Translations under genes and position numbers: made by a program
Source: Mesotaenium endlicherianum
Lineage: Eukaryota > Streptophyta > Zygnematophyceae > Zygnematales > Mesotaeniaceae
Direction: 5' to 3'
Assembly (NCBI GenBank): GCA_009602735.1
Contig: WELA01006381.1
Coordinates: 239,231 to 303,230 of the forward strand
Length of the DNA stretch: 64,000 nt
Part shown: piece after piece, positions 23,527 through 34,564 of the stretch
Position numbering within the stretch: the stretch's first letter is position 1
How the letters are laid out: every line of letters begins with the position of its first letter
The notes under the pieces: model-generated
The model's input: only the letters and a program-made list of their open reading frames with translations
Database searches by the model: none
What the model was told of the DNA's origin: nothing

Positions 23527-25506
23527 GTGACACCTGCATTCCCACAGTCTACCCCAGCGGCAAGACAAGAGACTCCAGCTGCAGGTCAGGCGATGCCACC
23601 AGCTCCACCGACATGGAAGCTGGGGGGGACACTCACCAAGGCACAGCCTGCACAGTTGACGTCACTGCTGGACGGGAGGCGCAGCACCAGCTTTGCCAGC
23701 GGCATGCACGATCTTGGGCGCTATAGGGGGGACCCCATGCGAATTACTCTCACGTCGCAGGAGCCCATTTTCCTGAAGCGTTATCGCTACAGCCACTGCG
23801 AGGATGGCTTGATCAGCGCGCAGACAGGCAAGCTGGAGGACAGCCGGCTCATGCGGGAGTCCTCCTCTCGCTATGCCGCACCCACGGTCATGCCAGCCAA
23901 GAAGGATGCCTCGGGCAACTGGTCCGAGAAGAGGATGTGCGGTGACTATCGTAGGCTGAACGAGGTCACCGAGCAGGACAGATATCCGATGCCGACGCCT
24001 GACGAGATCTTTGACGACATTGGCACGTGCACTTGGTTCTCAGTGCTGGATCTGCGTTAGGGCTTCAACCAGATTCCCATCGCCGAGGAGGACCAGCATA
24101 AGACGGCGTTCTGGGGAGCACAGCGCCTCTATGAGTGGGTGGTGACGCCGTTTGGGTTGAAGAACGCGCCAGCTACCTTTCAGAGGGTGATGGACAAGGA
24201 GCTGGCCGGGCTGTCCTTTGCCCGATGCTACATCGATGACGTGCTCATCTTCAGTCAGACGTTTGAGGAGCACGTGGCGCACATCACTGCTGTCCTGGAC
24301 CGCTTGGAGGCCGCTGGACTCAAGTGCTATCTAGGCAAGTGCACTTTTGGAACCCGCGAGGTGGAGTACCTTGGCCACTTGCTCTCCTCCAGCGGCTTGG
24401 CATCCCAGCTGGCGAAGATCTCGGCCATCACAGGCATCCCACCTCCTACAGATCTCTCGCAGCTGCGGGCCTTCCTCGGCATCGCCAACTACTACCGCCG
24501 CTTCGTGCCAGGGTTCAGCGAGCTAGCCAAGCCGCTCAACGACTTGCTCCGCAAGGGCGTTGCCTACGTATGGGGACCAGAGCAGCAGGCGGCATTCGAT
24601 AAGCTCAAGGAGCTGCTGGTGAGCGCTCCTGTGCTTCGGCGTCCTGACTACGCGAAGCCCTTCATCCTCCACACCGACTGGTCGCAGGCAGGGCTGGGCG
24701 CTGTGCTGGTGCAGGAGCATGACGGCTTCGAGCATGTGGTGGCCTACGCCAGCCGCAGCAACAACCGCGCGGAAGGCAACTACGGCTCCTACGAGGGGGA
24801 GTGCCTGGCAGCGGTCTGGGCGATCGTGCACTTCAGGCACTATCTCTACGGCACGCACTTCCGCCTGGTCACCGACCATCAGCCACTTAAGTGGCTCATG
24901 ACGTCGGAGCGCTTGACCGGCAAGTACGCACGGTGGGCGCTTATCTTGCAGGAGTACACCTTTGACGTGCACCACCGTCCAGGCTCGACCAACCTGGACG
25001 CTGACGGTCTCAGCCGTAACCCGCTGCCCTCCTCAAGGGATCTCACTGTGGCCCGCCACGATGAGGATGAGCCGGTGGCCTGGCACGCGGCGGCCTTCCT
25101 GGCCTTCACCGTGGACGGCGATGTGCGACCCGCAGGGCTCACTAGCCTGGACATGGTCACCGTCACCACGCGGCGATTGGCCCTGGCAGCGGCAGAGGAC
25201 CAGGACAGCTGGCAGCGCCGTCCCGAGGACGTGTGGGACGACGCCCCAGTTCTGCAGTACATCACAGCCAAGGAGTTGGCACCCGATGTCAACGCACGCG
25301 AGCGCGACCGCATCCTCAGGCGCAGCCGCGACTTCAATTTCATGGAGGGGCGCGTACGGCGCGTGATGGCAGACGGCTCTGTCCTGGTGGTCCCTGAGAC
25401 TGCCATACGCAGTCAGCTGGCGCGCCAGTGCACGAGTCCCTCAGGCACTTTGGTGTCAAGCGCACCCTCAGTCTTCTTCAGGCCGAGTACTGGTGGCACG
25501 GCATGA
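23527..25506 (+). pseudogene. pol: element I reverse transcriptase and RNase H (in-frame stop)
   Basis: Copies element RNA to DNA and degrades the RNA strand. RT motifs: KRMCGDYRRLNEVTEQDRYPMP, FSVLDLR-stop-GFNQIP, TPFGLKNAPATFQRVM, catalytic YIDDVLIFS, CYLGKCTFG, and the thumb LRAFLGIANYYRRFVPGFS, all typical of Ty3/gypsy. RNase H shows ILHTDWSQAGLGAVL, YEGECLAAVWA and TDHQPLKWL, containing its acidic residues. A TAG at 24058-24060 replaces the Ser of the usual LDLRSGF. The frame is lost near 25430-25506, before integrase. No aspartic protease was found upstream. Confidence 0.85.
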
Positions 25507-26702
25507 CTAAGGTCGTCGCCGCTGTCGTCAGCAGTTACACTCTCTGCGACCGTGTGCGCTCGAGCTTCACAGCGCGCACCATTGCCCTCAGCCCCCTTCC
25601 TATTCAGGGGCTGTTCTAGAGGTGGTCGCTTGACTTGGCTGAGGAGCTGCCCAAGTCTCGCCAGGGCAACCTCTACGTCTTGGTGATGATTGAGCACATG
25701 TCCAAGTGGATCGAGCTCGTGCCCTTGCCCAGCAAGGCCAGTGAGGGGATCGCTCAGGCCTTCCTCAATCAGGTCCTTAGCCGTTTTGGCGGCTGCGCTG
25801 AGGTGCTGACCGACCAGGGCAAGGAGTTCCAGGGCAGCTTTCAGAAGCTGCTGGAGCGCTCTATGATCGACCACCGCACCACCTCCCGCGATCATCCTCA
25901 GGCTGACGGCCTCGCCGAGCGCATGGTGCAGACCGTCAAGCTAGGGTTGCGGAAGTACTGCCTTGCCCACGACCGTACCCACTGAGACGACGCCCTCCCT
26001 TGGCTGGCAATGGGGTACAGGTTCAGTAAGCAGGCCTCCCTGGCCTCGCACTCTCCCTACTTCCTTCTCTACGGCCGACAGCCCATCCTCCCAGCAGCAG
26101 CCAGGACTGTGGCCGAGAACGTCTTGGACTTGGACATTCCCGAGACATGGAGCGCTCTTATCGGGCATCGTGCTCAGCTCTTTCGGCGCCTGATGCGCAT
26201 GGCCATGGATAACCTCAGCATCGCACAACATCGCGACACACTGAGGTACGCCATGACTCGTGGAGGAGCCTATCATCCGCGAGTGTTGCAGTTTTCCGCA
26301 GGTGACTTCGTGTACCTGCGACGCCAGACGAAAAACACCCTCGACATCAGCAGCTCGCCAGTCATCCTACGCGTCAAGCGTACCTTGGCGTCAGGAGTCC
26401 TGGAGCTGGAAGGCGCAGATGGCCGTCTTCACAAGGACCACACGAAGAACTGTGGGCCGTGCCACCTTCCTAACCTTGGCTTACAGGTCCGTCCCCGCGA
26501 CGCGCGGCCGCCCCAGGACTGGGCGTGCCAGATCTGTCACAGCACTGGCCAGGAGGCCAAGATGCTGCTCTGCGGCAGCTGTAACCTCGGCTTCCACACC
26601 AGCTGCCTCGACCCTCCGCTGGCCCGCGTGCCCGCAGGAGACTGGTTTTGCAGTGGCTGCTCTGAGTTGGCCATAGGCAGCAATCACAGCCCATCAGCTT
26701 GA
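25428..26702 (+). pseudogene. pol: element I integrase with C-terminal PHD finger (two in-frame stops)
   Basis: Integrase core: DLAEELPK.. with the first Asp after a stop at 25618-25620, LTDQGKEFQG with the second Asp, and PQADGLAERMVQTVK with the Glu of the D,D-35-E triad. A second stop (25983-25985) follows. The GPY/F-like region (GDFVYLRRQTKNTLD) leads to a zinc finger at 26524-26661 with the PHD spacing C-x2-C, C-x2-C, H-x2-C, C-x2-C (CQIC, CGSC, FHTSC, FCSGC). Chromovirus integrases usually end in a chromodomain at this position. A PHD finger could likewise bind histone tails and steer integration, which is inference. The frame closes at 26702. Confidence 0.82.
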
Positions 26703-26706
26703 TGCT

Positions 26707-26721
26707 GAGAGGTGGGGGGGG
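26707..26721 (+). promoter_or_regulatory. polypurine tract of element I
   Basis: GAGAGGTGGGGGGGG just downstream of the integrase stop and immediately before the terminal repeat, where plus-strand DNA synthesis is primed. Confidence 0.65.
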
Positions 26722-26858
26722 AATTAAAACATTTGACCCTTGACTCCCTTTTTGGCTATAAAGCCATTTGTATTATAGACTTCATTGCAGCAAAGCCTGC
26801 TTGTCTATTGTGTGTTGCTCATGCCGACAATGAGCACCCGATCTCTTAACGCACGACA
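26722..26858 (+). repeat. short terminal repeat of element I, copy 1 (LTR candidate)
   Basis: 137 bp shared with 27869-28005. The core starting TGACCC and ending CGACA (26734-26858) has the TG...CA ends of an LTR, and a TATAAA box at 26757-26762. It follows the polypurine tract directly. At about 125 bp it would be an unusually short LTR. Confidence 0.6.
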
Positions 26859-26860
26859 GC

Positions 26861-27869
26861 TGTCATGATTTATTGAGTCGAGGTTGCCGCACGAAACCGA
26901 GCTACACATGTGTGAAACATCAACCTAGGAAGGCCAACTTTGCATAGACTTTACGCATCCATACGTTGACCTTGTCTCAATTTCCAAGTCACCAAAGTGT
27001 AGCGCGTCGAGTCACCTTTTGAATGGCACCGGGTTCGCGTCATTTGGTCAAGTATCGAGCGAGATATGAGCGATCTAGTCCGCGTCACCTACCGGCCCCT
27101 AGCGGATCCTCACCAAAGGGCAATTTGTGTTTCAATGTGCACAAGGGACACATTCTTGCCTATTCGTGACCCCCTAAAACCCCTAGCTTGTGCGCACAAA
27201 TCCGCGAGCCCCTTAGCCTACATAAGCTTTGCATTTCCATAGTATATGTGCATCATTGAGGCTATAACTTGGTGACTGCATCACCTACTCCTAGAGGAAG
27301 CTTCCTCAATTTCCAGATCCACTTTTGAGGCGCTATCTAGGTAGAATCACCCAAGGTAAGCTCGGCCAATGAGAGACACATAGCATATCCTACGCACCTT
27401 GCTTTGATTGGTTTGAGTTATGCTTAGCCTATAGGAGTGCTAGTACATGCCTTGTACACATTAGTGGACATAGGAGAGCCTCCTAGAGTGACTACATGCA
27501 TTGGATCCGCCGCATACCCCGCCGGATTTCCAGGAGTATTAGTACTAAAAATGTCCCTAGAAGAGACATCTTTTAGAAGTCCATTATGCCAGGTGTAAGT
27601 AACAAAGATTATCAGTAAAGTTTACACTTTTATCTCTTGTGTTTTCAGGACCACTGAGTTACTCTCTTGTGAAGAGCAAGCCCTCCAGGCTTCCAGTCAC
27701 TTGAAGAACTTCACAAGTGGTGAGCAAAGTCACAGCTTAAGCCCTTGCCATAGGACTACTCTGAAGATCATGATGTGCTTCCAGTGATCTTTTGGGCCAT
27801 ACTTCATTAGTTGTTTTCCTACCAGATTACAGTCTTGAGGTGCTCACTCTGGAGAGTACACATCCCTTA
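26861..27869 (+). repeat. element I leader repeat, right copy
   Basis: Nearly identical to 11046-12054 and not followed by gag. Its end (CATCCCTTA) is joined straight to the sequence just before the second terminal repeat (AATTAAAAC), as expected if the coding part between leader and 3' LTR had been deleted through a short homology. Confidence 0.75.
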
Positions 27870-28005
27870 ATTAAAACATTTGACCCTTGACTCCCTTTTT
27901 GGCTATAAAGCCATTTGTATTATAGACTTCATTGCAGCAAAGCCTGCTTGTCTATTGTGTGTTGCTTATGCTGACAACGCGCACCCTATCTCTTAACGCA
28001 CGACA
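27869..28005 (+). repeat. short terminal repeat of element I, copy 2
   Basis: Second copy of the 137-bp unit; LTR-like core 27881-28005. It abuts CCTTGATGATTGG, where the DIRS reverse-transcriptase frame resumes, so 28005 is the right boundary of the insertion. Confidence 0.65.
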
Positions 28006-28692
28006 CCTTGATGATTGGCTGTTTATTTGTAAGACCTTAGAAGAGCATGCAAGAGTGCAAGCTAGAGTTCTGAAGGATTGTGAGGATGCTGGGCTACTAG
28101 TGAATTTTGCTAAGATTCATTTGGAATGCACAAGAGTGCAACAGTTCCTAGGAGTAGTAATTGGTTCTATAAGCATGCAAATATTCATTGATGATGAAGG
28201 GAAGCAAAAATCGAGCCAGTCTATTGACAAGCTGATAAAGAAAAACAAGGATTAAGGAAGTGTATGGGCCAAACAGCTGGCATCAGTAGCTGGGCAAGTA
28301 TTGTCTATAAAAATGGCATTTGGTGAATTCTCTGGAATGTTCACAAGACAAATGTTTTGTTAATTGAAGACAAAACAGGATTGAGACTGCAAAATCCAGA
28401 TTAATTTGAATGCCAGAGTAATTGATGAGCTACTATTTTGGAAGCAGAATTTTGATTACTTTAATGGCTACCCCATCACGCAACACATGAATTTGGATTA
28501 TGTTGTGACTAGCTGGATGGAGAAGAGTCCTCTGGACAAGGAAGAACAATGGAAAGTTGGCCATGAAAAGGTTAGCCCTTACAACAAGATGATGGTGCTA
28601 GGTGAGCCTCCTGAGATGGCATTGACTGGTGACATGATGGATAAATTGTACAAGATCTTTGAAGCTTTGTCTGTGGGAGAAGAATATTTTAC
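28006..28692 (+). pseudogene. DIRS-like reverse transcriptase/RNase H, middle part
   Basis: Resumes the frame cut at 11040: CTT GAT GAT TGG gives the LDDWLF catalytic box. It is followed by EEHARVQARVLKDCEDAGLLVNFAKIHLE, QQFLGVVIGS and, after a stop, AKQLASVAGQVLSIKMAFGEFSGMFTRQM and DELLFWKQNFDYFNGYPI, a typical DIRS connection region. The end, GGA GAA GAA TAT TTT AC, is cut by the DNA transposon at 28693 and continues at 60107. Confidence 0.78.
28685..28692. repeat. 8-bp target-site duplication, left (TATTTTAC)
   Basis: Exact match to 60099-60106 and adjacent to the terminal inverted repeat. Confidence 0.9.
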
Positions 28693-28708
28693 CAGGGTTA
28701 CGCCGTAC
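28693..28708 (+). repeat. terminal inverted repeat, left end of the DNA transposon
   Basis: CAGGGTTACGCCGTAC. Followed by a cluster of GTACGC/TACGCT motifs to about 28780, resembling the subterminal transposase-binding repeats of hAT elements. Confidence 0.88.
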
Positions 28709-28780
28709 GCTAATACGCTAAATACGCTTCGTACGCTAGTTCGCTAAATTTGATATGTAGAAAAATAGCTCAGTACGCTA

Positions 28781-31394
28781 ATGTCGACGTCACGACGTTA
28801 AGTTTGAACGTCGACGGAAGCCCAGACAGTCGCACGTGTGAAAGTATATTTGTACTTGTCTTTTAGTAAGCCGCATAGTAATAAAAAAAAAATTCAACAG
28901 GCAGATTTTTCTTCAAATAACAAAAACAATAGTTTTCTTTTCTCCTACCCACACACTCGGCTGACGGTTGCTGGCAGCGAGATGTGAACAACGCGAACTA
29001 TAATGAGAGTAAGTAAGTACTATGTCAATTAGAAATGTTGTACGATTTATTAAACCAAATCCATACTACATTTAATATCTGATTAGGTAATTTGAAATTG
29101 TTTCATCTTTTGTTTGTGGTTTATATATTTCAGAAATTTCCCAACCAGCTATGTCTCAACTTAAGTACTTCTCTCCTTCTTCATGGAAAACTCATGAAAG
29201 TTTTTCTAATAAGCAGTATGATATTCAATTACACATGAAAAGCGATTGTCATACATAATTTATAACAAGAAGTATCTCTGCGCAGTATTACTCAAGTTGC
29301 GACTTATGTACTTGGTCGATATACTATAAATGCTTTTTGGGCAATATTTGTGCAAAGACACACATCCTAGCACTTCTTTCGTGTTTGTTCACGTTGTAAA
29401 ACTTATTGTCTTAAGACATAATAATACATGGTTGCAAAACAAAGCTCATACAAATGATATGCAAATCCTACCTTCTACTTTTAATAGCTGACAAAAGGTA
29501 AGTTTAAAAAAATTGCGATCCAGTTAAGCTCATTAGGGCTCTCTCGGTCACCTCAACCTGTTAGTGAATCAACACTTGTCGCAGTTAGGCAGCCATTGCA
29601 AATGCAGCCCCACTGAGACAGGTCTAGTGGGAAAACTCATTTTCGTTGAGTTTTATTCCAGGCGGAGAAGACCATTTCTTCGCCTTTTTTGAAAGAAGAG
29701 TTGGGAGCGGAGAAAGGGTATCCTTGGCCTCACTCCGCCACTTTATGGCTGAGAAACACAAATCTCCGTCTACTTCTCCGCTTGCAAGCGGAGTTACATG
29801 CAAATGACAAAATCAGTGGCCAATCAAAATGCACATTTGAAGCAATCGAGAAATACGCGAACCAATCAGAATAGACCACTTTAAGCACTACATTTCAAAG
29901 TCGCTTGCCGCCGACCGTTTCCAAAAGCGAGAGGATATTGAAAGTTGTTCTCGCTTGTAAAAACGACCTGACAATCAGGATTCGGTTTGACTTTTTAAAA
30001 TTGGTCGCTCTAGTCGCGTCCAAATTGTGCGACCGACAAGATGGCGCAGGGATCAAGCGCATGAACGCTGGAGATTTGGAGCGAGTGAAGACCAGGTTCG
30101 AAACCATTAACCCGGGCGGTCCAATTGACATCCGGGTTTGTTTACCCCCAGGCTCCATAGGCTTGTGTGAGTAGAACCCCTGGGCTTCAAGGCCCTCGGG
30201 GTTTACCTTTTTGGGAAATTATTGTGAGAAATTACTCCCACAGGTTTCCCAAGGGCGTTAGATTTTTTCTGTCGGCCCACACTTTCTCCACTGCCCTACG
30301 GAACGTTGAAGAAGTTGCCCAAATATATGAACGAAATGTTTTTCCCTCGCGACCTGCTTCGTCGAGGTCGACGCGAATGAAATTCTTGCTATGGGTTAAT
30401 AGCTTAAATTTGATTGGTTTGGAGCAAGGGGACGCGCTTACCGCTCGGAAAACGATCAACCGCGACGTGACATGACCATTTTTGTCTACCAATATTCGCC
30501 ACCCCACAACTTATTAAACTACAACAAATTCCTCACTTCTTTGCTGACGTGGATGCGCATTAGCATAACGTTATAGTGCACGTACTGTGCTTCAGCCGTG
30601 ACCAATCAAACAGAGCCTCGTGAGCTCTTAAATATATCGTTATGGTCGTGGCGATAGCCGCGGCCAACATAGAATGGAGCCCCCTTGGCCGTCACCAAAG
30701 CCACAGGCCAATGAGGACCGGCCGATTTTGACCGCGAGCTCGAGTGTACCGCGCAGCGAGACAATCGCGATGTTTTGACCAATTAACGAGCAGCGGGGGG
30801 CGACGACTTGTCAAAAAGCGCTGTCGCACATCCTTGCTTACAAAACGAACGGGCGATGGGGGCCGGGCATGTCACGACCAGCCCCAACACCCGACGACTT
30901 GGGCTGCTCGTGAAGGCGAGGGCCAATGAGGGCCTTCCATACTTTGTCGCAAGTCCAAGCGAAATTGCTGAAAATCTGACAAACCCAAAGAAACTCAAAT
31001 TGAGAGTAAACCTCTAATTTTTTTTAAACTTATTGTTCCACAATAACATTATTGGCACACTTGGCCAATTGAACTCACCAATCACAACAAATTGGTCAAT
31101 TTCCATGACCACTTTCGAAAAGTGACCATTTCCGGAATGGCTATCCATACTTAGCCATTTTTTCAACAGTTTTGGTAGAGGTAAAGATTTGTTCCCAGAC
31201 ACAATATTTGCCATTGAGCATAGAAATAAGTAGAAATACAATTTTCGCATGTGGTGGAGATGTCATTTTCTCCACCCTTGCCTAAATTAGTGGAGAAAAA
31301 TTCGTCTAGGCCTTGGGGCGGGGATGGGTGGAGATCCAGTGATGGGGCGTTTTTGGACGTTTGGGCCCAAACCAGTCTCAGAGTGCCGCGCTTA
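28781..31394. other. left internal part of the DNA transposon, no gene recognised
   Basis: AT-rich to about 29600, with an A-run near 28885, then mixed composition with GCGGAGAA-type short repeats near 29670-29820. Reading frames up to about 100 codons at 29.9-30.5 kb occur on both strands and look random. No conserved domain, RNA gene or LTR pair seen. Confidence 0.4.
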
Positions 31395-31855
31395 AAACCA
31401 GCTGCTGTCATCGCCACCCCCTGCCACACACAAACACAAGTCAAACCAGAGACGTTGCCAGCACACCTCCCACAAGTCAAACAAGAGACGTTGCCTGCAC
31501 ACCCCCCACACAATTCCGGCCCTCAACAGGCCCCGCACACACCAGTCCAGAAACGAGCACCTGCTGCCACAACACATGCAATAACATACACAATCATGGA
31601 TGCATGCACGCATGCACGAGAACAGAGATATGTGCACCTAGAGTCTCCCACGCACACACTTTTGCACAAAAACACATGAATGCACACACAAGATGCACAC
31701 ACGCCTGTGTGCTCAGCTGTTGAGCGCATTGGAAAGCTTGAACAAGAACCACGAGTGAGAGAGGATGAGAGACACTTGTTTCACACACACACCAAGCACG
31801 CGCACACACATGCGCACCAAGACGCAAAGCGCACACACGCACAAATGCACACACA
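31395..31855. repeat. CA/ACAC-rich low-complexity block, left part
   Basis: Dense CACACA and GCACAC steps, continuing after the solo LTR at 32359-33400. Open frames here are products of base composition. Confidence 0.7.
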
Positions 31856-32358
31856 TGTAGTGAAGCAGATAGATAAAGTACTTAGTAAAATACAATATTT
31901 TATCTATTCAAGACAAGGATCTTTGAACACAAGTGGTAGCTTCTTGAAAGAGAGATGGCTTCTTGAAAGTTAATATATTTCTGGAATTTTGGCAAGTACA
32001 AAAGTGATCTGGAATGTCTTTCTATAATCTAGCTCTTGTTTATATACTTGCTACATAAGAAATTTCTAGATAGATGCATGTTGATGTGTTGGCACCCAAC
32101 ACATCCCAAACTTGCCACCTCTTTCTAGAATAATGTACACATATCCTTCTGACCTAAAAATGGCACATTTGACTTTTGCCACATGGAGTTCTTCTAGGTC
32201 CTTCCTCTAACTTTGAAAATTCCTTAGAAATTTCAAAGAACATGAACCAAGCCACTAGATTATCTATTTACACTTGAATCCACACAATACTCCTCCAAAT
32301 ATATTCAAAAGCATTTAAGACGTAAGTAAATTAATATATTATATCTCAAATCGCTACA
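31856..32358 (-). mobile_element. solo LTR (503 bp), same family as 47481-47976
   Basis: Starts TGTAGTGAAGCAG and ends GCTACA. It is the diverged reverse complement of the 47481 solo LTR along its whole length, including the TGTTGGGTGCCAACACATC-type segment and the terminal inverted TGTAG...CTACA. It is inserted in CA-rich sequence, so the CACA flanks (31852-31855, 32359-32362) are compatible with a target duplication but ambiguous. No internal domain accompanies it. Confidence 0.78.
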
Positions 32359-33408
32359 CACAGACGCACCAAATAAATACAAATATACACATGCACACAA
32401 ATCTGCAAGCACAGATATGCACACATGTGCACAAGCACAGACGAAGACTTGCACGGGCACCTGCCTACCCCGCCGCTGACACCCATGCACGCACAAAAAT
32501 CCACTCACCTGCAGGTGCCCACGCACAACACACGTGCATGTGGTCCAAATCCCAATGCTCCCCCCCCCCTCCCCACGCACCAGCACTAGACCAGAGGCGT
32601 ACAGCCGCAGCCGTTGAACCCTGCACACTTGAAACAAAGGGGGGGGCAGCCGCTGCCATTAGGCCCCCACGCACAGTGTTTGGACAGCAGTTGAAAGACT
32701 TGCAACCGCAACCCATGTGGAAGAGGGGGCATCACAAAACACTACTGCTTCTTCACCATCGTCGCGCACGCCCCACCCTTTCCCCCACACACAAAATTGC
32801 CTGTATGCCCACTCCCCCGCCCGCTCTCCGATTCGCGTAAGCACACACACTGTCGCACATTTACGCACGCACCCCCTGCTCGCTCGCACTTGCACACAGG
32901 AGTGCAAGCACACAGATTTCTGCGCGCACGCGCCTGCTCGTCGGCACGAGCGCACACAGTCATGTGCCTTCATGCAGGGGCACAAGCGTGCGTGGGCGCC
33001 ACCCTCCCTCACACTTGGCCAAGGCGAGTGCCGCCACTACTATTGGAGCCCCGCACACAACCTCCAGACAGCCCACCTCCGACACCAAAGCAAGAGGGGT
33101 TGGTTGGCGGCTATTGCTGCCCCCTGTACACACCAAACGGGGGGGTGGGGGGGCGCCAGCAGCCGTCGCCCCACCCCCCCAAGCAGAAGCAGGGGGCGAC
33201 AAGCAATGTGGGTGCCCCGCGTGCTAACCCCTAGACAGCCTCCCCCACACGTCGGGAGTGGTGCCCATGACCCTCGCAGAAGAGCGTCCCCGCCCAGTCG
33301 AACCATCCCCAGCACACAACTGCGCACAGGGTGCCAGAGGGGGGCAGGCGCAGCATACACTCCTGGCTTTGCCCCAAACAAAGGCGCGTCACATGCTACC
33401 GGCCAGCA
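32359..33408. repeat. CA/ACAC and homopolymer-rich low-complexity block, right part
   Basis: Continuation of the CA-rich block, with C- and G-runs (32560-32650, 33140-33180). Several frames of 80-230 codons are open on both strands, but they are compositional and lack domains. Confidence 0.65.
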
Positions 33409-33413
33409 GCAGT

Positions 33414-34335
33414 TGTAACATTTCTACTTTTTGAGAGGATCTTTCCTCGGTATTCATGGAATATTTGAACGAAGTGGAAAGAAAATCTATGTACTTGTGC
33501 AAATTAACAAATCCTCGAGAAAGCAAAAACGAAAACTAACGTAGAATGTGTGCTTGTGAGAGTTGCACTCACAATGACTATGCAGGTATTTATACCTACA
33601 CGACGTGAGGCACTGGAGTGCTTTGAGTCACCACCTAGGGCACTGGTTCATGTCAACAAAAACAGGCGAAGGGACACGACCCATTTCGGCTGAATGCTCG
33701 AAACGCGCCGTTTGGCTGTTTGGAGACTTTTCGACGATTTCCGAAAAACCGTTTCGTGCCAAACGGGCGTTTTCGCGTTCTCGCGACTTTTCAAAAAGTT
33801 GCGACTATTCGCAGAGTCGCGTACACATGCTTTTTGTCATGAACCGGTAGTTACAAAAACTACTTCGCCAATTGGTTAGGTGTGAACGTTTCAAACGACA
33901 GGTCGCGGGTTTGAATCCGCTCGGATGCAAAGTCGCTTTGCATACTATGTGTTGTTTGACATTTACGATTGTTTGTTCGTATTAACGACTGGTCGTAAAT
34001 CCAAAATCTTTGACTGTGCATTATCCGAAATAATGACAATAAAAATAACTTGATCAAACAATGATTAATTAAGTTATTATCTCATAATTAATCAAAGTAA
34101 CTTTATGAATATTTTCGTCGTACTTTTGCAAAGTAGTCGAATTACGTTACGACGCTTTTTGCAATAGTATCTCGGTCGTTTCGCCAATTGACCAAGAATT
34201 AATCGGCACATGCGTGTGGCGAATAATTCAATGCGATGCAAACATTTATCAAATACTGTATGATAAAATAGTATAACGTATTTTAGGTAATCGGGAAAAC
34301 GTCCCAAATACGCCTAAAAAGCTCAGATCGTTACA
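33414..34335 (-). repeat. element II 3' LTR
   Basis: 922 bp, TGTAAC...GTTACA, diverged from 38916-39870 by many substitutions and several indels. Contains a tRNA T-arm-like GGTTTGAATCC at 33908-33918. Confidence 0.9.
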
Positions 34336-34349
34336 CTCCTCCCCCCTTA
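34336..34349 (-). promoter_or_regulatory. element II polypurine tract
   Basis: CTCCTCCCCCCTTA on the plus strand, which is a purine tract on the coding strand directly beside the 3' LTR. Confidence 0.75.
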
Positions 34350-34564
34350 TAAAAACTTAACGTCCTCGTTAAGCGTACGTCGTTTAAGTTTGAATGTGTC
34401 AATACTAGCCTTTGACTAGCGGAAAACACTGGTGAGTGATTGGACTATGCATCATCACATTGACAGAAAAGAGCGATTATTTGGCCGCGTCTCTTTTGCG
34501 TTTGTTCCTTGGCTTACGAAGAGCGGTTCGTAGCACACTTGCTTCGACGCAGAGCTAACCAATA

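Larger units (their letters stand above)
11041..28005 (+). mobile_element. element I: Ty3/gypsy LTR retrotransposon carrying a DNA methyltransferase and a PHD finger
   Basis: Order: 1-kb leader, gag (two CCHC knuckles), long low-complexity region, C5-DNA methyltransferase, reverse transcriptase-RNase H, integrase, PHD finger, polypurine tract, short terminal repeats. It lies in the reverse-transcriptase frame of the DIRS-like element. CCTT(A) at 11037-11041 and CCTT(G) at 28006-28010 are the likely target duplication. Pol has a stop in the RT, a frameshift before integrase and two integrase stops, so this copy is dead. 4.9 kb of it is duplicated across an N at 17752, probably an assembly error. 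The left terminal repeat is missing and the right end has an extra leader copy between two LTR copies. Confidence 0.85.

Noticed and set aside
29905-30174. Plus-strand 89-codon ORF as a cargo gene of the DNA transposon
   Set aside because: An equally long antisense frame overlaps it and there is no recognisable domain.
32391-33418. Open frames of 110-233 codons in the CA-rich block
   Set aside because: Simple-sequence composition, frames open on both strands, no start context or domain.
33890-33925. tRNA gene in the element II LTR
   Set aside because: Only the D- and T-arm-like parts are present; there is no 5' acceptor strand and the anticodon stem pairs poorly.
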